From Angiostrongylus vasorum (lineage: Eukaryota; Nematoda; Chromadorea; Rhabditida; Metastrongylidae), in NCBI GenBank assembly GCA_018806985.1, contig JADANN010000118.1, forward strand, positions 186,001-250,000: a stretch of 64,000 nt of DNA, in the 5' to 3' direction. The notes beneath the pieces were generated by a model that was not told the DNA's origin, made no database searches, and saw nothing but the letters and a program-made list of their open reading frames with translations. The position numbers were made by a program, and so were the translations under genes. Positions 30,716 to 42,900 of this stretch are shown one piece after another (within the stretch, counting starts at the first letter, position 1; every line of letters starts with the position of its first letter).

Positions 30716-31202
30716 GCATACGCTAAAAATATATGAAAGAGATAATAACACATAATCAGGATGTGAAGGAAAAGTTGTGCTATATCGAGTTTTTGTTTTT
30801 TCTGACGTTTCCAATCCCATCTTTAATATTTTCATCCTTCTTTCTATATGACAAATATAACCTTTTACGAGTCGGACGAAAGTCATAAACCTCCTCGGTA
30901 CGGCAAAATAAGGCATTTTTGAGCCCTGAATGGTTTCTAGTTAGTCGATAAGGTGTATAAGGATAATACGAGGTTGATAGACTTGATAGTTTTTAGCATG
31001 GCTGATGTTTCGGTATTGTCGCTCGTCTTTAGAGTTTTGTGGCGGTGATGGCATAGATGAAATCTCTTTCTGGTTTTTTTTTTGACTCTTTTCATATTTC
31101 CGAAACATTCCCATTGCTCGGTATTGATTTCTGTATTTGCTAACATTTCCTCTAAACGAACGTCTTATATGTACATTCAAATCAGCTACGAACACTATAC
31201 CA

Positions 31203-31475
31203 GGTGCGTGTAATGCAGTGGTTAGAGGTTCTCTGTAATACACAGGTACAATGCTGCCTGCGAGCTCACCCAAACCATCCACTTCTCCCGGGTCAGTGAA
31301 TTGGAACCAGATTTGTTAAGGAGGACAGCACTACTGTCTTGATACATTGATAGACCGCCATAAGTTTTTGCTATACGCCAAATATAGGTTCAACCACGTC
31401 TGTTGTGCTAATAAAGACATTTCCATTCCACGTCGATAAGGGTTTCATCAAAGTCGGCTGTTTACTCTTTATCTT
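31203..31475 (+). mobile_element. Diverged family A SINE
   Basis: GCGTGTAATGCAGTGGTTAG head, then diverged but collinear body blocks (CCAGATTTGTTAAGGAGGAC, CACGTCGATAAGGG). Confidence 0.6.
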
Positions 31476-31907
31476 TTTGTCTCGATTCTACCTCAATAAT
31501 TGCTCTGTTGCCATAGAATTTAACCCTAGATTTTGAGTTATTTCCCCTTTTGTGGAAGAAAAAGGAAAAAGTCATGATTAATGACTCAAATGGTCCAAGT
31601 ACTGCAGAATTTGCATGTTTTTGACTATTATGAAATAGTTTTGCCTTTTTTTCTTCTAGCATTTAACGCGCCAACTCAATGAAATAAATACTGAAAGAGG
31701 AGGAATTCAACTTCTTTTCTTCCCTATTTTTTTGCTTCTCCTCTTTCTTAGTCTTTCGTGTTACGTCATTTATCTGGTTTTCAGGTAAACTTTTCATCTA
31801 AGTCCTTTCGCTCCCACCTTTTTGTCATACTGACGAAATAACTGACATTTTCGCTAACACCTCAAACTTCAGTTCACTTGCCGCTGTCTCCAAGAGCGTT
31901 CAGATAG

Positions 31908-32176
31908 AGGATAAAGGATAAATCTCTCGGCGTTGATCAATCCCTGTGGAATGGGCCGTGCATTCGACTTCATTAAGCATCGTTTGGAGGTGACTGAATG
32001 CATATCTGGCCTTTACAATGACTCACGGTGGCGCTTACCGTTGTATAGAGTGAACCGCTGCTATCCTTCTAGACAAGTCTGGCACCAATTTGTCGACCCC
32101 CTGAGGGATGGAAGGCTTAGTGAGCCTGAGGCGCAGGATCGAACGCATATATGTTGCAGGGCACCTCTAACTAAAC
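31908..32176 (-). mobile_element. tRNA-derived SINE, family A
   Basis: Full-length minus-orientation copy. Body blocks are intact, and the B-box is recognisable (GCAGGATCGAACGC read on plus). Confidence 0.68.
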
Positions 32177-32338
32177 ATTGGACGTTTAGATATGCTCACA
32201 ATTTTCTTTAAGTGATTTATTTATCATCACAGTAGAGTAGACAATGATGTCTGTCTTGTGGACATTCTAATAACGAACATGATGAGGATTATGCCGTCAC
32301 CTAATATTTTTTAGTCATTGATTAACTACTTTGAACAA

Positions 32339-32460
32339 GTACATTTAAGGAAGTCCCTAAAAAGGCCTCACATCCAGATGGATAAACTGCATCTTCTGTA
32401 CGTACATTTAAGGAATTCCCAAAGGCCTCACATCCAGATGGATAAACTGCATCTTCTGTA
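32339..32460 (+). repeat. Tandem duplication of about 60 bp
   Basis: Two direct units starting GTACATTTAAGGAA and sharing GGCCTCACATCCAGATGGAT. They differ by a 3-base indel and one or two substitutions. Confidence 0.88.
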
Positions 32461-33710
32461 CAACTTCAGCTTTCCAGAGTACTGGTAGCTTTTGGATCAT
32501 ACAGAACCCTTGTTATAATACTTGTAAACGTTAAGCGATAATCGTAAGATAAGATAAAAGGTGTGGATTTATAAGCGATTTATGGTGCAGCTCAATGATT
32601 CATAGCTTCACCATGGCAGGTGAGGGAGGTGTTCCTAGGTGTTAAAGTGCGATCTCCACTGGGCTTCCTTTCCATGACGGATCACCAAGGTAGAAGTTCG
32701 ACATTCCCACCCGGAAAGCGATAAAATGGATCACATGTTACTCTCGGTTACCGTTTCATCAGGAATAGTGAAAATGGGAAGCGTCGAGTCAAAAATGCGA
32801 GGCTTTTCGTGTTTCTCGAACAAACGGAGGACACTAAGCCATCTTGACGCGCGACGAAGGCGAATGGATTTTTTTCTGGTACTTTCCCAATTTTCTCGAT
32901 GGGCTTGTGTTGTTTTATGATGCAGTTAGGCCTTCTCATAAAGCCCATCACCCTTTTTAAAAAACTAAATAGCTTAAAATTTGGAAACAACTAGTTGGAA
33001 CTAATATTATTTAATGTCGTGCTCTGTGGTTAATGGCATTCACTGAAGGTTCAGAAATCCATACGTCATATTTCAGTTGCACGAAGGAGGAAACATTGGC
33101 TTTGTTTTTGTACTCTACATATTTCACGATAGTCACTGACAACAGCAACCTTCCTTTTGGAAGTAGTTTGCTTTAGGCTGTAATGGCCTCTTGAAAGAAT
33201 TGGAACCAAGCAGAGCTCCCAAAGCCTCTCCTCCTCCTGAGTTATTCCCATGGCATTCTCCTTTAACCCAGTCAATTTTTTTCCGCTCTTCCGAAAAGTC
33301 TCCAAAGATGGAATTTGAACGCTGACGCCATCTAAAAAGGATCTGTAAAATTACAATTTATATGTGGTTTTTCAATCTCGCACATTGTTTGTCTTCATCT
33401 TTAAATCTTTCAAAGCTTTGCATTTTCTTTGATGTTACCTTTCGTGTTTATTTCAACTTCATTTTCTTCCCATTCCATTTGTCTCCTTCTGTTTGTCGCC
33501 TATTTTGTTCTACTTTTTCCCATTTCCACACTTATTTCATCAGGTGGATTGTCGCTTATCCATTGTCCTACCTTCCTGTTAGTCAGTAGAAGTTTTCGGG
33601 TAGAATACCTGCTCGGCTTGTTCTAATACTACCGCTCTAACACTAGTTTGAATACTACCACTTCTCCTGTCTCATTCACACAAGTTCATCTACAGCGCTA
33701 TTTCCAATCG

Positions 33711-33731
33711 CATTCAGGACTTTTCTATGTA
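33711..33731 (+). promoter_or_regulatory. Candidate trans-splice acceptor for the channel gene
   Basis: CATTCAG ends at 33717, 14 nt before the ATG at 33732, and follows a pyrimidine-containing stretch. This spacing and motif fit a spliced-leader acceptor, as used by many nematode genes. It could equally be a cis acceptor for an upstream non-coding exon. Confidence 0.4.
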
Positions 33732-33991
33732 ATGCTGACATTATTTCTATTATTATTGACTAGCACGAAATGTTACGAAAAATTTGGAAAACAGATCAGG
33801 TGAGTTGATAGGTACATAGATGAGTCTCACGCTTGGAATAAACGACTATTAGAGCCGAACGGTGTTGATGTTCAGCGTGTCGTCGTCAACCGACGACTAC
33901 GACCATTGGTTTCAGTCGAATCGTCGTCACACCTCCGAGCTTGGCAACGATCTTGAGGATGAGTATCATGTACACCTTCGAAGAAGTCTAG
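33732..33991 (+). CDS. Channel exons 1-2: signal peptide and N-terminus
   Basis: Exon 1 (33732-33799) begins [15 protein letters not shown], a hydrophobic leader ending in a plausible cleavage region. It ends in phase 2 before GTGAGT. Exon 2 (33876-33991) follows TTCAG after a 76-nt intron and encodes a polar stretch with TDDYDHWFQ and [10 protein letters not shown]. It ends in phase 1 before GTGCTT, a weak donor, but phase and family length support it. Confidence 0.8.
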
Positions 33992-36900
33992 GTGCTTTCC
34001 TTTGCCAATTTTTTACGCTAAGAAACAGCCGTACATGCACTGTTAAAGGCATCAAGGCCTTATATAAGACGTACGTTTTTTCTCGTAGTCTGAAGGAAAA
34101 GGAATGTGACGTTTATTCATATTTTTTGGTCTTGGTTTCTTCTTTTTGCTAAATCAAAAAATAACGTATTGCTTCATCACTAAGTAAGTATGGACCTCTT
34201 AGAACATAACTATTTGTTCGACAACACGGTAAACCTAACAGATTCATCATGATTGAAGGTATTTCTGGGTATAGCGTTATACTGTATTATGCAGCGATAG
34301 ATTCTTGCCTAAAAATGGTCAGCCAAGCTGTGAGTGAGTTTGGTTTTCCAACTGGAAGCTCGGTACAGAGCAAAGCTATACCACGCCCGATGCCAGCGAG
34401 CTAGTTATGGCTATGTTCTTACGTAAAAAGGAATGTTGAAAAGTGACATTGTTAGAAAAGTGTCATCAAAGGCACATCCTAGATCGCGCGAATTTTTTTT
34501 CTCCTCACGGTAATATTTCTCTCGGGAAAAGCTGCTATCTCTGTTATAGATTTAGTCTTACTTGTGCTTTCGTATGGAATTTCAAACTTTTCCTCAGCAT
34601 AGGTGACCTCGTTGGGGAAGGAATCCTTGTTATACACTGCAGTTCGACGCCAAAGAACAGCCCTTCAGTATTTTGTATCCTTGATTAGTGAAGGTTTTCA
34701 ATGATATCCTTATATAATGGTTTATAGCATATTTAGGCATACCAACTTATTCAGAAAATGGCAACACGACGGTTTTTAATCGAACCTTCCTTGCGCAACT
34801 AAGGGAGGAGCGACAGATGTTCCTCAAGAAACTTGACTCTGGCGAGTTTCTAAACGATCAACGACGATTAGTTGACGATCTTTTGGGTTCGGAATACTAT
34901 GAGAAGAACGTGCATCCTCGAGTAAGCTAATTTTAAATAATTGGTCCATATCGTCCTGGAGCACTTTTCTAGACAAACGTCTGACATTCTTTGAAAAATA
35001 TCCACATGGCCTTATTTTTGACTGATGGAACGAAACTAAGAGAATGCCTCGATTGCAGTCGTAGCGCCTATAGTCATTTAAATATGTTAACTGAGTTTTG
35101 AATAATCGAACATTGTGGACGTTTGTCATTCCCTTATTCAAAACCATTCTGATCAAAAGATATTTTTTGCCTGGGGGGTTTAGTGTCTGAGTGTACAAAA
35201 TATGTAAGCTGTTAGTAAACTTTTAGAATTAACGATCTTCCCGCCCCGCTCCATTTAGCTCAATTGGACCTCAGATGAAGATTTTTTCGGATATTCTGTT
35301 CCATTTTTCTCGAATATGATTTCGTCCTTCGAAATACTCTGCGAAGTGCTGCGACAATACAAGACGGCGCTTTGCTTCACGCTTATCGACATGTGAGAAG
35401 TTTGCTCATGAAAAAATCCTTTATCAGCTGTATAACAGCCGAACAAATAGAGTTTCACCATTTCATCCTGACGTGTGGAGACTGGTTCGAAAGGCGTAAT
35501 ATTGTTGGTAAAAATTTTTTCTGATCGAGAACATATCAAGAGGAAATCAGAAATTGGATAAGGATAAGATGGAACTGAAAGTAAATGGGTGCCAACTAAA
35601 TCAACTTTACGTCTCTGGGTTGTGAACTCGGCATGATGACGAGCTTGCTAGCAAAAAATCATCAGGATCACATCGACTCGATCGGATCGGTTCAGCTTAG
35701 GGTGCTAAGAAGAGCACTGATGATGCATTGAAGGAGAACGACGAAAACAAAAGGTTCATTGCTCATCTTCTAAACTCTAAGATCCTCTACCGCTTCATGG
35801 TACGATTTGGTATTCTGCATTTGCATAAACAAGATGAGTCACTCAGCGTTGTCGAACGCGCCATCGAGAAGCTGAGTGCTCGAGTGTTCCTTGTTACGTA
35901 GGTAGGATAAGGAATTCTAACTTCTAATCAACTATCAGAAACGTTGTCATATACACCAACATGTCGATAATCTATTAGCACATGATGCGTCTTAACGATA
36001 ATCCGGTAGACAAGAGACTGGCTCCTACGGAATCTTGAGCGCACAGCTGGAACACCATCGCTCTTTAGGGTTGTTCGCGAAGAACCTGGAGGAAAAATGT
36101 GTTCAGCTATTCACGTTTCTAGGACGATATGAGCTCACTGGAGTACTACTGCCTCTAACGGGGACAAATGAAAATTTCGTAGCGTTTCGCTAGACATTCT
36201 ATAGGCGAACAGTTGATATACCTGATACGTGCAGATTTGTGTCAAGAACTGAATGTCCTGTTTTCCTTGAATTTTGGGAGTTTCATGTTTCAGATCGATC
36301 ATCTGAAACCGACACGCATCAACGTCAGCATGAGTCTTTACCAGATTCTCGAAGTTGTAAGTGAATTCTTTTCAACGTCAATTAGTTGAAAGTGGATAGC
36401 GGCTGTAATGGAACGTCCCCCTTAATCGATTTGACCGCATACTAACTGAATTCTTACTTTTTTTCTCAAATTCATTTTCTATCCATCGATTTGTTTTTGC
36501 GATTTCAGGATGAACGCTCTCAAAGTATAATCGTGAATGTGTGGATGGTTCAGGTGGGTATTCACTTAAGCGCGAAATTCTAACGCTCTTAATTTGCATA
36601 ACCTATGATTTCCATCAAAAGCCAAAAGGACCAAGATAAAACAGAAACTCAACGGTTTTATCCTGGTAACTTGTCAATACAAGAAAATGTTGATCAATGA
36701 CTTCAGTTTCAAGGAAATAAATGCTTCCTCTCTGGAATTCTCTGTTGCATCTACTAAATCAATTCTTTTCCTTTACTTTGCTGATTTCCAAACAAATGTA
36801 TCTCCACGTTTACCACGACTATCTTTATTTCAATGTTTGTATTTCCATAGTATCAGAAAATTTCTCGAAAATGATGTCGATGGATTCCTGTGGCCTCATT

Positions 36901-39900
36901 TTCCTCGCAGGACCAGAAGTATTGCTAATTGAAAAAACTTCCAAACTGGCCAAAAATATGGCCCTTAAATTTATGTCGTATTTTATGTCTATCATATTCA
37001 CAACCACATGGGCTGTTTTTAATGCTTCATTGGTGAAAATTGGACATTTTGCATTGATTTTAATGCACAATCTTCTCGGTGGTTTATTTCTACGCACAGA
37101 GATTTCTTTGTTGTGCTTTTTGTATTAATCCGATGACTTCCACAGCACAGATGTTATTCCGGATGTCAATCAATAAATGCTACATTCTACACTCTGTAAT
37201 TTGTAAAAAATTGTTTTTCGACGAACTTCTTCGCCTGATTGGGTATTGCAGCAGTTGCTGCATAGGAGGGTAATAAGATCTCTGTTCTACACAAATGCAT
37301 ACGCATTAATCCAGCAGCAGTTTCTTACCTTCCTTCCCAACTGAATATTTCGTAGACTGTTGGCAATAAAGGAATGCTTAGTACACTTGTTGGACACAAT
37401 GTACTATGTGCGTTGAGGTTAATGCATACCGTAGCCAGCAATGAAATAAGCGTGGTAGCAAGTGTAGAAGTAGTGCTACTTTTACCTAGACGACCGAAAT
37501 TTGTGTTCGTTTAGTGAGTAGGAGACAAAAATTTACTTGATGTTTACCGATGCATTGGTTTTACTTTTCACGGCTTTGTTTTCATTGGTTTTTGAATGGT
37601 CACTACGTAATGGACAATGTCTTAAAATATTTCAGAATTGGTTTGATGAGTTCCTCGACTGGGATCCGCGCGAATATGGCATGCTAAACAAGACCATAGT
37701 GCCCTACAATCAAATATGGACTCCGGACACATACCTCTATAATAGGTTACTTTTTTTTCTTCGTACTTACAATGTAACACTCACTATTTTTTGTTGGAAA
37801 AGCCGAGGTAAAAGGCTGCTGAATGGATTTTCATTAGATACAAATGATCAAGAAGAGAAAACAGCTGAGTTTAGTCCAGATTTAGACAAGTCTTCTAAGA
37901 AACCTCCTCCTGAAATGTAGAACGAGATCAAAGCTTCAGCCACTTTCTTCATAGATGAGCTATTGTAAGTTGTGAAAATTCGTGCTTACTGCAAATGAAA
38001 ACCAACGAATGGAAATGAAGCCCTGGCGTTCTGTGCTTGATAGACCACTACAAATAACTATAAATGAAATGTCTTCCGTCAGAGAAATGCGACTCCTAAC
38101 ATAATGAGATGTTTCCCATAGGCATCTGAGGTGTACTGATACTGCTTTCAAGCATTTTCGATATTCGAATGTCAATGCTGTTATATCTTCAACCATTAGT
38201 AGAACGGAATGTTAACCGCCTCAAAAACTCTGAAAAACCAACAACCTCGGAAGCACCGAGCAAAATGAGTTTAGTCACGTATTATAAAATGCCTTAGTAC
38301 ACTGTAAAGAAAATAGTAATCTACGTAAAGTAGCTGGCATTCAGATGCTGAACAGCGACGCTGGATAAAAAAGGACAAAGATCTCGGCATTGATCAATCC
38401 CTGAGGGATGCGCCATGCATCCGCCTTCATCAAGCTGATTGAATGGACATACCTGGCCTTTACAATGACTCGCGGTGGCCTACCGATGTGTCGATCTAGT
38501 GCTGCTATCCTCTCAGACAAGTCTGGTACCAATTTACCGACGCCGGAGGGTTAAGAAGGCTTGGTGAGACACCGACGCGGACTCGATCCCACATGTGTGT
38601 CCCAGGGCACCTCCAACCACTGCGCCACAGGCGCCTACACGAACAGAAACGCTGACAAGTGACAAATGATTAACATTTGTTTCATTTCTTAAGCAGCTAC
38701 AGGAAGACGACCATAACAGACAAGACTGTGAAGGCGTGCGTGTCTTGTTTATAGTACGATGTAGATTACTTACAAGGACCACACACGATTTTTTTTCTAT
38801 TTTTTCTGTTATGGATGAAGGTCGAAGTTATTCTGTATCAGATTTCCATCATACCGATACCTAAATGGCAGACTTGTGGACGAGAGGTCTTTGTTTAAAG
38901 TGATGTCTGCAACACATTGACCAAATTAATACGGTAAAATCTTGAACCTTTTTAAACCAAGTAACTTCTGTCATCGTCTTCTGCCGTCATTGATGCCTTA
39001 AATGATGGTCGAGTTTGGTTTCCTTGAGAATCCCTAAATAGCAGTAATTCGACATTCCTACGTTTTCATCACATTCATCTACCGGCTGTAGTGAATTGGA
39101 GAGGGTTTGCGCTGTTTTGCGATTTCAATTCTTCCACGTCAGTGGTGATACTTGTTATTGCCGTGAATTCTTTAAGTAGTCGACCGACTGCTGAAAGCCT
39201 AAGCAAAAAGTCGAACTTAGACAAGGAAAATGACAGCCATCTGTGAAAAAAAGTTAATTTTCATTCATATATTATTATGTGAGGAACATGTGACCCATTC
39301 CCCTATTACTAAGACGGTTATTGTTCAGAATTTGTGAGACGTTAGTGTCCTTTCGTTATCACCTTAGGCAGCTATGATAGAGTTTTGGTTGACCCTGAAC
39401 TTATAGTAAGTGAAATGAACTAGTGGATTTCTTGAGCACTGGCAATTTTAGCGAGACGCTTGAACGGAAGAAGACGGAGTCGATGATGAACGCAATTCTG
39501 GAGACGGGATTTTGGGCGAACGACAATCGAGGCGCCAGAGTTCAGCTAATGTTTCCGGCTATCTATAAACTCTCATGTGCGATGAATGTGAGTGATGGTA
39601 ACGGAAGGATTCGTATATCAAACTTTTTATGTCAACGAATTTTTAAGAAGTTCAAAAAGAGATTCGAAGTCTCGAATTCTTCAAACTCATATGGCTGTGT
39701 CAAGGTTTCTTAAGCCTTTATAATCTGAATTTCAATCAAAAAGTATAAGGAAGTTCTAGAGCAGAAGGGTTTTTAGTAGTACGATTGAATATGTTCTTGT
39801 TTTGCTAGTTTTGGAGGCAGAACGAAAAAGAAGAGCATTTACCACAGAAGCAGCTGATCATTTCCAGGTGCGATGGTTTCCGTACGATTCGCAAAACTGC

Positions 39901-42900
39901 ACGTTTGTCATCTCCAGCTGGACACACGACAAGGCCACAATTGACTACTGGGCCACACAGCCGACAGTCAATTTAAAGAACATGGCTCGAAACGATGAAT
40001 GGGATGTCCTCCAATTTGAATTCGAGAGGGTTGAGGTGTGTATTTATGTGACTGAGAGATCCATTATACTTCTCGATGAGCTAAGAAAGCGAACAATTTC
40101 GTCTGTATGCGTTTTTAAATGCTATTGTACATTTTCTCCAATTATGAAAAAAGCATAAAGCAATTGGCGTTGGTCGGTGCTAGAGAGATGCCTCGTGCAA
40201 ATGACTCCATTCATAGCATTGTAGAGGCGATTTGAATGCATATTCGGCCTTAGAATATATCGATGTGTAGAGTTAGTGTTCTAATCCTTCATGGAACAGT
40301 GGTATCAATTTGGCGACCCCAGATGGATGGATAGTTGGCCTTTGACTCTGGGACAAGGAGGCAACCCTATCTTCACTTTCTATGGTTAAATGTTTATTTA
40401 ATAAGGGCGTGTGTGGCGCAGTGGTCAGAGGCACCCTACAATTCACAATGGGATCGATTCCCACGTCCCTGGTCTACCAAGCCTTCCATCGCTCCGAGGT
40501 CGGCAAATTGGTACCAGACTTGTCTGGGAGGATAGCACTGCTGGCTCGATACATCGGTAGGCTACCGCGAGTCATTGTAAAGGCCAGATATGCATTCACT
40601 TACCTCCAACGATACTTAATGAAGTCGAATGCATGGCGCATCCTTCAGGGATTGACCAACGCCGAGAGCTTTATCCTTTTTTAACTTTGTGCTTATTTAG
40701 TATGTGCTTACTAAGATAGCTATGATGGAAATACGCCAAGAGGTGTAGAATGCTATGTTATAGACAAAGAAGTTTCGTTGGGTTAAGTATTCAAGGTTTT
40801 TGTTGTTTCTGAAGATCTCAAAAACATGAGCTTAACAGGCGAAAGGATTTCAGTCTTGGAATTCTATACCATCGGATAATTGTCCTTCCAGCAAATGTTC
40901 AAGTGTTGCGTAAATCCATGGGTGATGCTCTATGTGCATCTAGTGATTCGTAGGAAGCCACTGTACTATGTCGTGAATTTAGTACGTTTTTTTCTTACTT
41001 TACAATCATATGTTTTTCACCTATAGTACTAAAAGGAAATTTTGAATTGCAATGCCTCAAATTGTTTAGTAAACTGTGCTGAGTAGATTCTTTGAATGTC
41101 CGGTAAGAGAACTACAGTTCGCGGATGAGATCTTTTAATGAAAACTCCATATATGTATTCAGGACAAAATCAGTTTTGTTTTTTTGCTTCCACTGCTTTT
41201 TTCTTCTTGGATTACATACTTGGCCTGGTAGGAATGTTTAAATCTGCAAGGGCTACCCCACTTAGTGCTCGTCGTTGTTGTTCATATCTGCTGCCTGTTT
41301 TCTGTGATGCTCTGTTCTAGCTATAAACCTATTCACTATACCTCCTTTGAATCAATTAAAAGTCCCCAATATTTTGATGAATTCAAGGTTATCCTAGCAC
41401 ATGCTACCAGGTTTGCACTCCTTGTTTAGTGAAAATTGTGGCCAACAGCTATCATTGTCCTAAACTGAGGACGTTTATTGGTAAACTGTGCTAACGATTA
41501 TGGGAAATCCGAAGTTTTTACTCAGCAGATACTGAAAATGACACTATCATGAATTTCTCCAGTCGCAACCTCTAGAAAGTTCATTCCTTCATAAACGGAT
41601 TGAGAGAACCAAATCCAAAAGTAATGTATGAATTGCAAAGGCGAGCATTCCATGAGCGCTTTTCTTCGAAGAATTTTTTCCTCACTGGGCAGTCTTTCCA
41701 AATGCCAGTTGTAAAAGATCTTTGCCGAAGAACTTACATCACGCTACAGCGAGAAGAGTTTATTGGAAGCAACTTGCAAAGGAACCAGTGTGAAGAAATG
41801 CCGCTAGGACTTATGCGATTATAATGCTCCGCTGTCAGCCCTGATGAACGAACATGGGATTACCAAAAATTCTGTCCATGGTATATCGAATCCTAAAATC
41901 CCCTCTGGAGAAAAAACCACTCGGAATTCTTTCCTCTGAGGATGGAGTTGCAATAAAAAGCACTAGGCTCTAGAACGCGGTAATATCACTACCGTGAGCT
42001 GAAATCCACCATTTACATATAGTTTCCGCAGACCATATGAAATCCTACCTTTAGAAGGAAAAAAATCGCACACTAGTGGACGAAGTCGTGCACGATCACC
42101 ATGCCCAAGAAATGTGACCGAAGGGATCTTCGTAACCGTCTTCCGATATGCTTGTTAAGTGTACTCTAGAAACTTTTTCACGAAGGTTATCCCATCACTC
42201 ATGTCAATGACATTGGATGAGGCACAACCAGTTTAGCAAGAAAGATTTCGACGGGGGGTTTTGCTCTATCGGGAATACCTACGCTTAGTTCCGACTTTTG
42301 TAGACTATGAAAAAAGCTTCATAGAGTCGAAAGAAAGGCAATTCCATCAACCCTTTCTTCGATATCGTCGATATCACCATGGAAATACAGCTTTTCCATC
42401 AACACCTTACCGTAGAAATCTGCTGGTGCCTGCACTATCATGAAGGCGGGCTGTCCAGGCATGTAGAACTTCAGTTGTTCAGTTGGATGACTTCCACAGA
42501 ATAAACCCTTTGCTCGCCAGATCTTAATATTCTCAAATAATATGTTTGGTCCATCTTTGAGAAAAGCACCACTGCGAGCACCCTGAGAGAACCATCTTGC
42601 AAGAGAGGATGAATCCAAGGATGGGATTTTCGCAACCAACTGTTCCATGTTGTTTTTCGTCAAGTAAGTAAATAAAATATGTCATTGTTGATCTTCTGGT
42701 GACTTTGTCATGCTGATGCGATATCTTTGATATGTCCGATTGTTTATAGTGCACTCTATGTTACGCTGCATCGCCGAAGCTCTAAGGTTTTATAAACATT
42801 CAAATGAAGAAGCTATTCACGGATACTCAAAGGACGAAAGCAGTTCTTACTTGTGCAGAGATTCTCCACTTCAGGTTATTCCCACGTCAATAATCACAAT

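Larger units (their letters stand above)
28825..33731. other. Upstream flank of the channel gene, no other gene seen
   Basis: Apart from the palindrome, SINEs and tandem repeat listed separately, only short unrecognised ORFs occur, so the channel promoter probably lies in the last 1-2 kb. Confidence 0.35.

Noticed and set aside
34824..35198. 124-codon minus ORF overlapping channel exon 3
   Set aside because: It overlaps a phase-consistent, family-conserved exon on the other strand and has no recognisable motif.
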